This document shows, piece by piece, positions 1-10,612 of a DNA stretch of 64,000 bases. Within the stretch, counting starts at the first letter, position 1. Every line of letters begins with the position of its first letter. The notes under the pieces are model-generated. The model was given only the letters and a program-made list of their open reading frames with translations. It did not search any database and was not told where the DNA came from. The translations under genes and the position numbers were made by a program. Source of the DNA: Rheinheimera riviphila (GTDB taxonomy: Bacteria; Pseudomonadota; Gammaproteobacteria; Enterobacterales; Alteromonadaceae); the NCBI RefSeq assembly GCF_004005945.1, contig NZ_SACS01000016.1, positions 1-64,000 of the forward strand. The letters are read 5' to 3'.

Positions 1-79
1 GCGACTCGCCGCAGGCAGTCCGCCAATGTTTTTTTCACGTTCAACCGTAGGGCGCGACTCGCCGCAGGCAGTCCGCCAA
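1..79. repeat. Two REP-like palindromic repeat copies at the window edge
   Basis: Two near-identical copies of a unit reading TAGGGCGCGACTCGCCGC then AGGCAGTCCGCC lie at 1-26 (cut by the window start) and 45-79. The outer arms (GGCG-ACT and AGTCCGCC) can pair, as expected for a repetitive extragenic palindrome. The same unit recurs at 1170-1204 and, in a longer GTCAGCGGC-loop form, at 28754-28907 and 39239-39275, always outside genes. REP-type elements of this kind are usually spread by a RAYT transposase encoded elsewhere. No such gene is visible here. Confidence 0.7.
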
Positions 80-228
80 AGTTCATTGCTGCCGACACAT
101 TCAAAACCCGCTTAAACCACAGTTTCCGCGCCTGCCGGACTCCACCGGACGCCAACCCAGTTAAACTCACCTTACCACCGTATTTTTGGCAATAAATCCA
201 TTGAGCTGAACACAGTCACCACATTTGG
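80..228 (-). pseudogene. Decayed duplicate of the 3' end of the NhaP2 antiporter gene
   Basis: The stretch aligns by eye with 1206-1425, the 3' end of the complete antiporter gene. Both share GTTCATTGCTGCCGACACA, then AACCACAGTTTCC, then CATTGAGCTG-ACACAGTC-CCACATT. The copy here carries substitutions and an internal deletion of roughly 65 bp (between about positions 168 and 170), so it cannot encode the antiporter C terminus. Similarity stops near 228. The next bases on the plus strand (about 226-276) could encode a short hydrophobic tail ending GTALKWLI-stop, possibly another gene fragment. Because a REP copy precedes both versions, the duplication unit probably included REP plus antiporter tail. 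Confidence 0.7.
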
Positions 229-377
229 TGCGATCCCGCTATTGGTTGTTGGCACCGCACTGAAGTGGTTGATTTAGGGCTCACTTAAAGTTAAATTAAT
301 GAAACTAAATGCGCCAAAAAATGTATCTTAATTTGGATCTCGCGGGTTTAATCCCGTCGTGCATGGAGAGAGGGATC

Positions 378-1151
378 ATGAAACCTGCTGTACTTCCGAT
401 TTCGGTAAAGCCAGTCTGGCTTGGTCTGTCGAGTCATTTGTGGATATTGGCACTGGTGCTCGGCATCGTCTTTTTGTTTATGCGAGCGGCAGGAACTCTT
501 GGTTCAGCGTCGCTGCGTTGGTTGCTGCCGGTTGGATTTCTGGTCATGGCAGTTTTGCCCTGGATCCTGCTCACCGCCACCGGGCGACGACAAATCGGGC
601 TGCGGCGACCTAATAACGCAAGCTTCTACGTCGTTGGCGCCTGCACCGGGGTGCTCGCTGCCACGGTCTGTTTCCTGATCGGTATGTCACTGTTCGGCAA
701 CTCACCGGAAAATTGGTTTGTGAGCATCGCCAATGGTTATCGCCAGACTTTCGATACCACATCCTTTGGATTGTGGCAGCTGTATCTGATTTTTACCTTG
801 CCGGCCATCATCTTTAGCCCGGTTGGCGAGGAGATCTTCTTTCGGGGCTTGTTGCAGCGCGCACTGGAACAACAATTTTCTACCTGGCAGAGCACGATCG
901 CAGAGGCCGGTCTGTTCGCAATTGTGCATTTATGCCATCATGGACTCGTCCTCTCAGCAACTGGCTTCGAACTTTATCCGGCATCTGCAGCTATTTGGGT
1001 CATCTTGATGTTTGTCACAGCACTCTTATTTGCCTGGCTTCGAAAGGCTAGCGATTCGCTCGCTCCCGCTATCCTGTCCCATATCTTCTTTAATGCTGTG
1101 ATGAATTTGTTTATCTTTACCGCACTATGGGCAGCGCCGAGCACACCCTAA
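378..1151 (+). CDS. CPBP-family intramembrane metalloprotease
   Basis: Predicted integral membrane protein of about 257 residues with the three CPBP/ABI (formerly CAAX protease, Rce1-like) signatures in order: GEEIFFRG (EExxxR), the FAIVH segment (FxxxH) and ILSHIFFN (HxxxN). Family members place these glutamates and histidines in the membrane as a metal-dependent peptidase site. In bacteria many act in bacteriocin immunity or protein maturation, so the substrate cannot be named. I chose ATG 378 because GAGAGAGGGA sits just upstream; an in-frame ATG at 309 lacks a comparable ribosome site and would add an implausible soluble leader. The gene stands alone between two REP-plus-antiporter-tail repeats, which suggests it arrived as a single-gene insertion or by local duplication. 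Confidence 0.85.
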   Translation: MKPAVLPISVKPVWLGLSSHLWILALVLGIVFLFMRAAGTLGSASLRWLLPVGFLVMAVLPWILLTATGRRQIGLRRPNNASFYVVGACTGVLAATVCFLIGMSLFGNSPENWFVSIANGYRQTFDTTSFGLWQLYLIFTLPAIIFSPVGEEIFFRGLLQRALEQQFSTWQSTIAEAGLFAIVHLCHHGLVLSATGFELYPASAAIWVILMFVTALLFAWLRKASDSLAPAILSHIFFNAVMNLFIFTALWAAPSTP

Positions 1152-1169
1152 GGATCATTGAATGTCCAA

Positions 1170-1204
1170 CCGTAGGGCGCGACTCGCCGCAGGCTGTCCG
1201 CCAA
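1170..1204. repeat. REP-like palindromic repeat
   Basis: A copy of the 45-79 unit with one change (AGGCTGTCCGCC), placed between the CPBP gene and the 3' end of the antiporter gene. Together with 45-79 it brackets the CPBP gene in direct orientation. Confidence 0.65.
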
Positions 1205-1236
1205 TGTTCATTGCTGCCGACACACTCAAAAACCGC

Positions 1237-2976
1237 TTAAACCACAGTTTCCACACCAGCCGTTGTGACCGGACGCACGCCAACCCGGCTGATTTCACCG
1301 TCCTGCAGCTCTGCCACTGTCCACACCATCTCTGACCATAACACCGTATCGCCGACGACCAGCTTGCCACCGTGTTTTTGCGCGATAAATTCATTGAGCT
1401 GGACACAGTCGCCACATTCGGTTAAATCGAGTGTGTAGAACATCGCTAAATCATCAAGTTTGGCGGCGCCATCCAGCATAAAATCGCCGAAAAACTCAAA
1501 GTCAAAGTTACGTTGTGGCGTTTCGCTGAACATCCGGCCGAGGACCGGCAAGTCGGCATCGTGACCGATAATACACAGAATATCGCCCGCCATCAGTTTG
1601 GTACTGCCCGAAGGGTGCAGCAGCACATTGTCACGAAACAGCGCCACAATGCGGGTTTTATCCGGCATATTCAGGCTGCGCAGTTCACTGCCGATGCACC
1701 ATTTGTCTTCGTTGAGGCGGTAAACAAAAATTTCCCACTGGCTGGCTAGCTGAATTTCAATCCCGGCGCGTGAAATTGGCGATGGCATTGGTGGGATCAC
1801 CACTTTCGCCAAACGTGCGGCAAAGCCCAAAGTAGTGCCCTGCAATAACAACGATACCAGCACAATAAAAAACGCCACATTAAAAAACAGTTGCGCATTG
1901 GGTAGCCCGGCCATCAGCGGAAACACCGCCAGGATCACCGGCACCGCGCCACGCAGGCCAACCCAGGAAATAAACGCCCGCTCTTTAAAGCTAAAGCCAC
2001 GAAACGGCAGCAACCCAATAAACACCGATAACGGACGCGCGAACAAAATCATCCACAACGACAACAGCAGCGCCGGTACCGCAATCGGTAACAGCTCGCT
2101 TGGGGTTAACAATAAACCAAGCACCAGGAACATCCCGATTTGGCTGAGCCAGGCCAAACCATCAAACATATGCAAAATACCGTGGCGGTTACGGATCGCT
2201 TGGTTGCCAAGCACCAGACCACAGACGTACACGCTCAAAATACCGCTGCCACCGACAGCACCAGACAGCGCATACAAAATAATACCGCCACTGACCGCCA
2301 GCAACGGGTACAAACCATCGGCGATGTGAATAGAGTTGATGAGCTTCAGCAGCACCCAGCCGCCGGCGAGGCCAAGTAAAATACCGATACCAAATTGTTG
2401 CACCAGACTGACCAACACCGACCATTCAAATGACGTTTGGCCACTCGCCAGCATCGCAATTAAGGTAACAGTTAAAAACATCGCCATTGGGTCGTTACTG
2501 CCCGACTCTATTTCCAGCGTCGCGCCGACCCGCTCGTTCAGGCCTTTACCGTTGAGCAAATTAAATACCACAGCGGCATCGGTGGAACCGACAATAGCGC
2601 CGATCAGCAAACCTTCCAATAATTCAAGGTTAAACAACCAGGCCGCCGCAACACCGGTTAAACCAGCGGTAATTAATACACCAAAAGTTGCCAGAGATAA
2701 CGAAGGCGTCAGTGCCACCCGGAAACTGCGGGCATTGGTGCGCATCCCACCATCCAGCAGAATCACCGCCAAGGCTAAGTTACTGACCATATACGACAAT
2801 GAGTAGTCGTCAAACGCAATACCGCCAGGGCCATCGACGCCGGCAATCATGCCAACCGATAAAAATATCACCAGAATAGGCACGCCAATTTTATTGGCCA
2901 CTGAACTCACCATAATGCTGGCCGCGACTAAAATCGCGCCAATCAGCAATAAGTGATTAATGGTACTTGCATCCAA
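1237..2976 (-). CDS. nhaP2: K+/H+ antiporter, NhaP2 (CvrA) type
   Basis: 579-residue CPA1-family monovalent cation/proton antiporter. Residues about 5-395 form 12-13 hydrophobic segments with the conserved ESGSNDPMA motif, whose Asn-Asp pair sits in the transport site, and a conserved [11 protein letters not shown] stretch. Residues about 405-490 form a TrkA-C/RCK_C regulatory domain, and the last ~80 residues a CorC/HlyC-like cytoplasmic module, which is the NhaP2 arrangement. Family members expel K+ (or Na+) in exchange for protons and protect against excess cytoplasmic K+. The start is a TTG at 2976 preceded at 6 nt by a strong GGGAGG ribosome site; no nearby ATG is better placed. A damaged second copy of the gene's 3' end lies at 80-228. 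Confidence 0.92.
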   Translation of the reverse strand: MDASTINHLLLIGAILVAASIMVSSVANKIGVPILVIFLSVGMIAGVDGPGGIAFDDYSLSYMVSNLALAVILLDGGMRTNARSFRVALTPSLSLATFGVLITAGLTGVAAAWLFNLELLEGLLIGAIVGSTDAAVVFNLLNGKGLNERVGATLEIESGSNDPMAMFLTVTLIAMLASGQTSFEWSVLVSLVQQFGIGILLGLAGGWVLLKLINSIHIADGLYPLLAVSGGIILYALSGAVGGSGILSVYVCGLVLGNQAIRNRHGILHMFDGLAWLSQIGMFLVLGLLLTPSELLPIAVPALLLSLWMILFARPLSVFIGLLPFRGFSFKERAFISWVGLRGAVPVILAVFPLMAGLPNAQLFFNVAFFIVLVSLLLQGTTLGFAARLAKVVIPPMPSPISRAGIEIQLASQWEIFVYRLNEDKWCIGSELRSLNMPDKTRIVALFRDNVLLHPSGSTKLMAGDILCIIGHDADLPVLGRMFSETPQRNFDFEFFGDFMLDGAAKLDDLAMFYTLDLTECGDCVQLNEFIAQKHGGKLVVGDTVLWSEMVWTVAELQDGEISRVGVRPVTTAGVETVV

Positions 2977-3364
2977 GGTCGACCTCCCATCTCAGCTTTT
3001 TCCTGCATTCGAATTTGCAGGCTAATCATTAAAATAGTAGCTTAAGTCATCAACTTCAATCTGAAGTTCAGTTAAAATCAAAAATAAAATTTAAAAATAT
3101 TAAATATCAAATAGATAGAAAATTATAATATTTAGATTGGTGAGACATACTTGAACACTAAGTCTTTTTTACCTACAGAAAAAAGTAATTTGATGCAGAC
3201 TACATTTGAAAGCGACCATTTTCACAATTAACTGTTCTCTGAGCACAAAATATCAACTGGCGTACAGTTGAGATCTACGGCAATTCCCTTCATTCCCAGC
3301 AGGGAAAGCTGTTCTGCTACATCCTGCTTTGATGTAGCGGCTGACACAAGGTTGAAAAATTAAC
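2977..3364. other. Intergenic region, AT-rich with small hairpins
   Basis: No protein gene is supported. The region between the divergent nhaP2 and suhB genes is strongly AT-rich at 3050-3190. It holds three short inverted repeats: CCTGCA/TGCAGG at 3002-3021, TTCCC/GGGAA at 3293-3306 and GCTACATC/GATGTAGC at 3316-3338. The last two sit just upstream of the suhB promoter and could belong to a small RNA or a regulatory leader, but nothing identifies one. Confidence 0.4.
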
Positions 3365-3393
3365 CTGTACTTTCGGCTCCCAGCCGATATAAT
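3365..3393 (+). promoter_or_regulatory. Probable suhB promoter
   Basis: A perfect TATAAT at 3388-3393 stands 45 bp before the suhB start. The hexamer 17 bp upstream (CTGTAC, 3365-3370) is a weak -35 match, so the call rests mainly on the -10. Confidence 0.5.
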
Positions 3394-3437
3394 ACGCGCC
3401 GCTCTTTTGACTGTTCTTTATACAATAAGGTAATCCT

Positions 3438-4241
3438 ATGCATCCGATGTTAAACATCGCTGTTCGTGCTGCGCGTGGCGCAGGCAATATTATCGCGCGT
3501 GCTTGTGGTCAGCTGGACATGGTCCAGTCCATTCAGAAAGGCACCAACGACTTTGTCACCAACGTCGACAAAGAAGCCGAACAGGCCATCGTCAATATTC
3601 TGCGTAAGTCATATCCGGATCATGACATCATCGCGGAAGAAGGTGGCGAATACACCAACAACAATAGTGATTACCAATGGGTCATCGACCCGCTTGATGG
3701 CACCACCAACTTTATCAAAGGCATCCCCCACTTCGCTGTTTCTATCGCGCTGCGTTACCGCGGCAAGCTGGATCAAGCGGTTATTTTTGACCCGCTGCGT
3801 GGTGAAGTCTTTACCGCCAGTCGTGGTGGTGGCGCGCAGTTAAATGGTCGCCGTATCCGCGTGACGTCATTACCAGATTTAGGCGGCACCGTCCTTGCGA
3901 CCGGTTTCCCGTTTAAACATAAACACCATTTAGATGCTTACACTGAAACCTTTAAAACCTTCTTCACCGAAGCTGCTGATATCCGTCGCACCGGTTCTGC
4001 TGCACTGGATTTGGCTTATGTTGCTGCCGGTCGTTTTGATGGTTTCTGGGAAATTGGTTTAAAACCATGGGATATCGCTGCGGGCGAATTGATTGTGCGT
4101 GAAGCCGGTGGTTTGGTCAGCGACTTCGTCGGTGGCAATAACCAGATGAAGAGCGGTAATATTGTGGCAGCGAGCCCAAAAGTGCTGCAGGCGATGCTCA
4201 AGGGCATGCGTCCACATTTAACTGATTCATTAATGAAGTAA
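3438..4241 (+). CDS. suhB: Inositol-1-monophosphatase / SuhB
   Basis: 267-residue member of the Mg2+-dependent inositol monophosphatase family. Visible motifs are the metal-ligand pair around AEEGG (residues ~66-70), DPLDGTTNF (~83-91, catalytic metal ligands) and WDIAAGELIVREAGG (~210-224). The protein hydrolyses inositol phosphates. In enterobacteria SuhB also joins the ribosomal RNA antitermination complex with NusA and NusG, which is family knowledge rather than something seen here. The start ATG 3438 follows an AAGG ribosome site. The gene is monocistronic between its own promoter and a bidirectional terminator. Confidence 0.96.
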   Translation: MHPMLNIAVRAARGAGNIIARACGQLDMVQSIQKGTNDFVTNVDKEAEQAIVNILRKSYPDHDIIAEEGGEYTNNNSDYQWVIDPLDGTTNFIKGIPHFAVSIALRYRGKLDQAVIFDPLRGEVFTASRGGGAQLNGRRIRVTSLPDLGGTVLATGFPFKHKHHLDAYTETFKTFFTEAADIRRTGSAALDLAYVAAGRFDGFWEIGLKPWDIAAGELIVREAGGLVSDFVGGNNQMKSGNIVAASPKVLQAMLKGMRPHLTDSLMK

Positions 4242-4274
4242 CTGATGTAGCCTCCGTTCGAGGCGTCAGAATAC

Positions 4275-4302
4275 AAAAAACCGCCAACTGGCGGTTTTTT
4301 TA
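4275..4302. terminator. Bidirectional terminator between suhB and the rhodanese gene
   Basis: Stem CCGCC/GGCGG around AACT is extended by A6 on the left and T7 on the right, so it reads as an intrinsic terminator for both convergent genes. Confidence 0.85.
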
Positions 4303-4328
4303 TTCGGTTTTTCTACTGCCCTGCAACG

Positions 4329-4697
4329 TTACGGCTTTTCCAACGGCAAACCGGCATTAACCCAGGCCGAATAACCGCCGGCCAGACTCAGCACGTCGGT
4401 ATAACCCATCTTTTGCAGCACATCAGCAGCCAGCGCCGAGCGGAATCCACCACCACAATACAACACTAAGGTTTGTTGCTTGTCCTGCACTGCGGCTTCG
4501 ATATCACGTTCAATAATACCTTTGCCCAGATGCATGGCTTGCGGTAAATGGCCGGCCTGCCATTCGCGGTCTTCACGCACATCAATCAACACCGATGGCC
4601 GTTGATGTTGCTGGAATTCATCAATGGTAATTTCTTTGACCCGGCTTTTGGCATCCGTCACCAGCGCCAGAAAACCCGTGTTATGTTGTTTACTCAT
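4329..4697 (-). CDS. Rhodanese-like sulfurtransferase domain protein
   Basis: Single rhodanese domain of about 122 residues with the active-site loop YCGGGFRS, the Cys being the expected persulfide carrier, and the N-terminal structural motif LIDVREDREW. Single-domain rhodaneses move sulfane sulfur between donors and acceptors in the cytoplasm; the partner is not evident. The start is taken at ATG 4697 because GGAG lies 8 nt upstream, whereas the ATG at 4703 is only 2 nt from it. It lies downstream of secF on the same strand, separated by a 14-bp tandem repeat, and converges on suhB. Confidence 0.85.
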   Translation of the reverse strand: MSKQHNTGFLALVTDAKSRVKEITIDEFQQHQRPSVLIDVREDREWQAGHLPQAMHLGKGIIERDIEAAVQDKQQTLVLYCGGGFRSALAADVLQKMGYTDVLSLAGGYSAWVNAGLPLEKP

Positions 4698-4744
4698 AGT
4701 CATTGCTCCAACAATCGCGAATAGCTTTTTTATGACAAAGGCTC

Positions 4745-4800
4745 TGCTACCAACTTATTGCTACCAACTTTCTGCTACCAACTTTCTGCTACTAACTTTC
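4745..4800. repeat. 14-bp tandem repeat, four units
   Basis: Four consecutive 14-bp units, TGCTACCAACTTAT, TGCTACCAACTTTC twice, and TGCTACTAACTTTC, followed by a partial unit. They lie between the secF stop and the rhodanese start. The array is non-coding and looks like a small minisatellite that could vary in copy number. Confidence 0.9.
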
Positions 4801-4857
4801 TGCTGCGGTAAATAACCGGAGTCCGCGTGAACCGCCGACTCCGGCATGCAGCACAAG

Positions 4858-5799
4858 TTAGACCGGCGGTGTACCTTCGCCTTCTTTTTCAATCACGGTT
4901 GGCATCAAATCTTCACGGCTGGCGCCGAGAATCACAGTGATAGAACTCGCAACGTAAATTGACGAATAAGTACCGATCGCAATACCAAAAATCAACGCAG
5001 CAGCAAAGTTATGGATCAGCGCGCCGCCCATAAAGAACAAAGCAACCAGTGTTAATGCCGTGGTAAAAGACGTCATGGTCGTACGACTCAGGGTCGAAGT
5101 AATCGCTTCGTTGATACTCTCTTCTACCGTCGCGTCCCGCATTTTACGGAACATTTCCCGGATGCGGTCGAAGACCACGATGGTATCGTTAATCGAATAA
5201 CCAATCAGCGCCAGCAAGGCCGCCAATACGGTTAAGTCAAATTCAAGACCCAAAATGGAGAACATGCCCATGGTGACAATGACGTCGTGCACCAAGGCTG
5301 CAACAGCGCCCACCGAGAAGCGCCATTCAAAACGCGCCGCAACATAAAGCATGATGCCGATAAACGCACTGATGACGGCAAGGAAACCATCTTCTTTTAG
5401 TTCGTCACCAACTGCCGCACCCACCACTTCAACCCGGCGGTTGGTCACTTCTCCCGACTCGACCTGTTTGATCGCTTCCAGAATTTGCGTACCGATTTCA
5501 GCTGTTTGCAAATCTTCGCGCGGCGCAATCCGGATTAATACTTCGGTCGTATTGCCAAAGTACTGCACCACGGCATCCGGAAAGCCATTTTTCGCCAGGC
5601 TGTCCCGAACTTTATCCAAGTCGGCCTGTTGCTCAAACCCAACCTCGATGACAGTACCACCGGTGAAATCCAACCCCAGGTGGATGCCTTTGGTGAAAAT
5701 AGACACCAATGACGCCACAACCAGGAAGGTCGAAAATCCGATGGCCCACCATTTCAAACGCATGAAATCTAATGCTGATGTAAAGTTAAAAAGTCTCAT
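4858..5799 (-). CDS. secF: Protein translocase subunit SecF
   Basis: 313-residue inner-membrane subunit of the SecDF-YajC complex, which uses the proton motive force to help pull proteins through SecYEG from the periplasmic side. The first transmembrane segment (~residues 17-37) is followed by the conserved GLDFTGGT motif and a periplasmic domain to about residue 130. Five more membrane segments include GYSINDTIVVFDRIRE, the RND-like signature of SecF. Length and domain order are normal. It starts 9 bp after the secD stop and is the last gene of the queA-tgt-yajC-secD-secF operon, the usual gammaproteobacterial order. Confidence 0.97.
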   Translation of the reverse strand: MRLFNFTSALDFMRLKWWAIGFSTFLVVASLVSIFTKGIHLGLDFTGGTVIEVGFEQQADLDKVRDSLAKNGFPDAVVQYFGNTTEVLIRIAPREDLQTAEIGTQILEAIKQVESGEVTNRRVEVVGAAVGDELKEDGFLAVISAFIGIMLYVAARFEWRFSVGAVAALVHDVIVTMGMFSILGLEFDLTVLAALLALIGYSINDTIVVFDRIREMFRKMRDATVEESINEAITSTLSRTTMTSFTTALTLVALFFMGGALIHNFAAALIFGIAIGTYSSIYVASSITVILGASREDLMPTVIEKEGEGTPPV

Positions 5800-5808
5800 G
5801 GTGGTTCC

Positions 5809-7662
5809 TTAAATTGGCAGCTTGTCGATTTTGCGGCCATTACCCCAAATCATATTGACCATCACCCGTGATACCGTGACCGCAGTAAATACTGAAGTAA
5901 TGATACCGATAGCAAGGATCACAGCAAAACCTTTCACCGGACCTGTACCCACACCAAACAGGATCAAAGCGACCAGGAACGTGGTGATGTTGGAGTCGGC
6001 AATAGTGGCAAATGCCCTGTCATAACCTTCATGGATGGCTTGTTGTACCGAACGGCCTAAAGAGATTTCTTCGCGGATCCGCTCGTTAATCAAAACGTTG
6101 GCGTCAATCGCCATACCAATGGTTAACACAATCCCCGCCAGACCAGGCAAGGTGAGTGTGGCACCGGGCACCATCGACATCACGCCAATCAACACCACCA
6201 CGTTGGAAGCCAACGCCAGGTTTGCGACCACACCAACCCACTTGTAATAGATGGTCATAAAAATAACGACCGTCAACATACCCCAGATGATCGCATTGAT
6301 CCCCTGATCGATGTTTTCCTGGCCCAGGCTTGGACCAACAGTGCGTTCTTCGACAATCAGAATTGGCGCAATTAACGCACCGGCACGTAATAATACCGCC
6401 AGGTTTTGCGCTTCGCCCGGTGCATCCAGACCGGTGATCCGGAAGCTGCGCCCAAGCCGTGCCTGAATGGTGGCCACTGACACCACTTCTTCTTTTTTCT
6501 CTAAAATGGTTTTACCATTTTGATCTTTTTTATTGGTCGGTTTGTACTCAATAAATACCGTCGCCATCGATTTGCCGATGGCATTTTTGGTCACTTCAGA
6601 AATGGTCGAGCCGCCTTTGGCATCTAAATCGATATTAACCTGTGGCCGACCGTTTTCGTCAAAGCCACTATTGGCGCCAACGATATGGTTACCCGTTAAC
6701 ATCACCCGCTTTTGCAGTACCACCGGCCGACCACTACGGTCAACAAACAACTGCGAACTGGCTGGCACACGGCCTGCAACCGCGCTCTGTACGTCAGCAT
6801 TTTCATCAACTAACCGAAATTCCAGCGTGGCAGTTGCCCCCAGAATTTCTTTAGCACGGGCGGTATCCTGAATGCCTGGCAGTTGCACGACGATCCGCTC
6901 AGCACCCTGACGTTGGACCAAAGGTTCTGCCACACCAATCGCATTCACCCGGTTACGGATGATGGTAATGTTTTGTGCCACAGCGTCTTCACGTAAAGCT
7001 TTCAGGCGCGCTTCGCTGAAACCGGCCTGTAAACCAAAGTCAGCCGTTTCTTTGAATTCCATATCCGGATCATTTTTGCTCAGCAGTGCTTTAGCAGCGG
7101 TGACGTCTTCGGCAGTACGGAATGACATGTTCACTTTCTGTCCCACCAGATCGGCGGTCACTGAACGATAACGAAGTTTGGCGGTACGCAAATCGACCCG
7201 GTACACCTGCACCAAATCGTTGACGTTTTTATCCATGGCGGTTTTCATATCCACTTCCATCATGAAGTGCACACCACCACGTAAATCCAGACCCAGCTTC
7301 ATCGGTGCAGCACCAATAGCGTCTAACCAGGCCGGTGTCGCTGGCGCCAGGTTTAACGCGATGACAAATTTGTCACCTAACAAAGCTTCGACGGCTTCGC
7401 GGGCTTTTAACTGATCTTCGGTATTGTTAAAGCGGGCCAGAATGTGGCCTTTGTCCATCGCAATACTTTTCAGTTCGATATTTTTCTTCGTCAGCTCTGC
7501 TTGCAGGCTTGGGATAACGTCCTGGCTGATTTCAGCCCCACGGCTGGCGTTAATTTGTAATGACGGGTCGTTCGGGTAAAGATTAGGTAAGGCATAAATA
7601 AAACTTACCAACAGTACCATCGACACTAACAGATAACGCCAGATTGAATTCTGGTTTAACAC
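5809..7662 (-). CDS. secD: Protein translocase subunit SecD
   Basis: 617-residue partner of SecF. It has an N-terminal membrane anchor, then a large periplasmic region (residues ~30-450) containing GLDLRGGVHF and the P1 head, then five membrane segments with TIGMAIDANVLINERIREE carrying the conserved Asp thought to take part in proton movement. Length matches E. coli SecD (615). The gene lies 26 bp after yajC and 9 bp before secF, indicating co-transcription and probable translational coupling. Confidence 0.97.
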   Translation of the reverse strand: MLNQNSIWRYLLVSMVLLVSFIYALPNLYPNDPSLQINASRGAEISQDVIPSLQAELTKKNIELKSIAMDKGHILARFNNTEDQLKAREAVEALLGDKFVIALNLAPATPAWLDAIGAAPMKLGLDLRGGVHFMMEVDMKTAMDKNVNDLVQVYRVDLRTAKLRYRSVTADLVGQKVNMSFRTAEDVTAAKALLSKNDPDMEFKETADFGLQAGFSEARLKALREDAVAQNITIIRNRVNAIGVAEPLVQRQGAERIVVQLPGIQDTARAKEILGATATLEFRLVDENADVQSAVAGRVPASSQLFVDRSGRPVVLQKRVMLTGNHIVGANSGFDENGRPQVNIDLDAKGGSTISEVTKNAIGKSMATVFIEYKPTNKKDQNGKTILEKKEEVVSVATIQARLGRSFRITGLDAPGEAQNLAVLLRAGALIAPILIVEERTVGPSLGQENIDQGINAIIWGMLTVVIFMTIYYKWVGVVANLALASNVVVLIGVMSMVPGATLTLPGLAGIVLTIGMAIDANVLINERIREEISLGRSVQQAIHEGYDRAFATIADSNITTFLVALILFGVGTGPVKGFAVILAIGIITSVFTAVTVSRVMVNMIWGNGRKIDKLPI

Positions 7663-7688
7663 AATATAATCCTTGTGGTTAAGTTAGC

Positions 7689-8030
7689 TTACAGTGACTT
7701 CAAGGTGCCTTTTGGCAACACTGCGGTGATAGCGCCTTTTTGAACTGTCACTTCGGTGGTGTCGTTCAGCGCGATGACCGCAAAATCTTTGTCATCAGCA
7801 ATTTTGCTGATGCGACCAATCAAGCCGCCCTGGGTCAGTACTTCATCACCTTTAGCCAACGCCGCCATCAGGTTTTTATGCTCTTTCATCCGCTTGGCTT
7901 GTGGACGGTAGATCAGGAAATAGAAAATCAGACCAAAAGCCACCAACATGATGATCATGTCAAGGCCGCCGCCTGGCTGGCCGCCGGCTGGAGCTGTTTG
8001 CGCGTAGGCATTCGAAATAAATAAACTCAT
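7689..8030 (-). CDS. yajC: Preprotein translocase subunit YajC
   Basis: 113 residues with one membrane span (~residues 22-42, LDMIIMLVAFGLIFYFLIYR) followed by the conserved RPQAKRMKEHKNL segment and a small beta-rich cytoplasmic domain (LIGRISKIADD). YajC binds SecDF in the inner membrane. A GGGGACAACC ribosome site precedes ATG 8030. It sits between tgt and secD as expected. Confidence 0.96.
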   Translation of the reverse strand: MSLFISNAYAQTAPAGGQPGGGLDMIIMLVAFGLIFYFLIYRPQAKRMKEHKNLMAALAKGDEVLTQGGLIGRISKIADDKDFAVIALNDTTEVTVQKGAITAVLPKGTLKSL

Positions 8031-8067
8031 GGTTGTCCCCTTAAATTAAAAAACTAAAAATTAAAAA

Positions 8068-9306
<1,239 letters not shown>

Positions 9307-9346
9307 CTATTAAAAACCGGCCGATTGTAGCAGAAAGATTGGCGGG

Positions 9347-10381
9347 TTACAGGATCAACATCGCATCGCCGTAGGAGTAAAACCGATACTGCTCCGCGAT
9401 AGCGGTTTGATAAGCCTGCATCACAAAATCACGGCTGCTAAAGGCCGACACCAGCATAATCAAGGTTGATTCCGGCAAATGGAAGTTGGTGATCAGCGCA
9501 TCCACCACTGCAAACTGATAACCAGGGTAGATAAAAATCCGGGTATCACCGGCATAAGGCTGTAACGGCAATTGCTGCGCCTTGGCAAACTGCGCCGCCG
9601 ATTCCAACGAACGCACTGAAGTGGTCCCCACCGCTATCACTTTATTGCCACGTGCTTTACAGGCGTTGACCTTGTCCACCACCTCAGCCGGCACTTCGAT
9701 GTATTCGGCATGCATTTGATGTTCCAGCACATTATCCACCCGCACCGGCTGAAAAGTACCAGCGCCAACGTGCAAAGTAACAAAGGCAAATTCCACGCCT
9801 TTGGCCTGCAATGCATCCAATAGCGGCTGGTCAAAATGTAATCCAGCGGTGGGCGCGGCAACAGCGCCTGGTTTTTGGTTGTAGACGGTTTGATAACGTT
9901 CACGATCAGAAGCCGCATCCGGCCGGTCGATATAAGGCGGCAGCGGCATATGACCAAGGCGCTCCAGCATGTCCAGCACTGGCTCATCTGATGTAACGCG
10001 AAGCTCAAATAACTCGCCATGGCGCTGCACCATTTCGACTTCGGCATCGTTTTCCAGCACCAGCAGATTGCCCGCTTTGGGCGCTTTACTGGCGCGGACA
10101 TGGGCTAAAAAGCGCTTTGTATCTAAAATCCGCTCCACCAGCACTTCGACTTTGCCGCCGGAAGCTTTTTGGCCAAATAACCGTGCCGGAATGACGCGGG
10201 TATTGTTAAATACCAGCAAATCGCCAGCATTAAACGCAGCAAGAATATCGGTGAAATGTTGATGGTTCAGTTCGCCGGTGTGGCGGTTCAGTTTTAACAA
10301 CCGGCTGGCAGAACGCTCAGCTTGAGGATAACGGGCAATCAGCTGCTCCGGCAGCTCAAAGGAAAAATCGGTACGTAGCAT
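9347..10381 (-). CDS. queA: S-adenosylmethionine:tRNA ribosyltransferase-isomerase QueA
   Basis: 344 residues, normal for the family. QueA transfers and isomerises the ribosyl part of SAM onto preQ1 in tRNA to give epoxyqueuosine. Family stretches visible are [12 protein letters not shown] at the N terminus, LPPYIDR (~residues 150-156), TAGLHF (~180-185) and [11 protein letters not shown] (~203-213). It is the first gene of the minus-strand operon that continues to secF, with a well-formed promoter directly upstream. Confidence 0.97.
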   Translation of the reverse strand: MLRTDFSFELPEQLIARYPQAERSASRLLKLNRHTGELNHQHFTDILAAFNAGDLLVFNNTRVIPARLFGQKASGGKVEVLVERILDTKRFLAHVRASKAPKAGNLLVLENDAEVEMVQRHGELFELRVTSDEPVLDMLERLGHMPLPPYIDRPDAASDRERYQTVYNQKPGAVAAPTAGLHFDQPLLDALQAKGVEFAFVTLHVGAGTFQPVRVDNVLEHQMHAEYIEVPAEVVDKVNACKARGNKVIAVGTTSVRSLESAAQFAKAQQLPLQPYAGDTRIFIYPGYQFAVVDALITNFHLPESTLIMLVSAFSSRDFVMQAYQTAIAEQYRFYSYGDAMLIL

Positions 10382-10423
10382 AAAATAGTCCGCTTTACTG
10401 ACAAACTAGAAAAAAGGGTCGCC

Positions 10424-10452
10424 ATTGTACTTGGCTGCGCCTTTGAACTCAA
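10424..10452 (-). promoter_or_regulatory. Promoter of the queA-tgt-yajC-secDF operon
   Basis: On the minus strand TTGAGT (10452-10447) is followed after exactly 17 bp by TACAAT (10429-10424), a good sigma-70 pair 43 bp before the queA start. Confidence 0.65.
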
Positions 10453-10612
10453 ATTGGCTGCCAAGGCTAACAAGGCGTGGATCTGCAACAATGTTACCGA
10501 ACATAGGTATTCACAGCTGGATTGTTAAATAATGCTTTTTATATCAGCAATAGCTGAACTATAATCAGTCACATCTATGCAAGTGGCAGGATGCCAGAAC
10601 AGGAACAGTAAA

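Noticed and set aside
1835-2806. Long plus-strand open frames within the antiporter gene
   Set aside because: They are antisense shadows of nhaP2 with low-complexity composition, no ribosome site and no recognisable domain.
4715-4735. Single TATGAC half-site upstream of the rhodanese gene
   Set aside because: No second half-site at 11 bp spacing.
4745-4800. CRISPR-like direct repeats
   Set aside because: The 14-bp units are contiguous with no spacers, and no cas gene is present. It is a simple tandem repeat.
5351-7414. Plus-strand open frames opposite secF and secD
   Set aside because: They mirror the codon pattern of the real genes on the minus strand and show no protein features.
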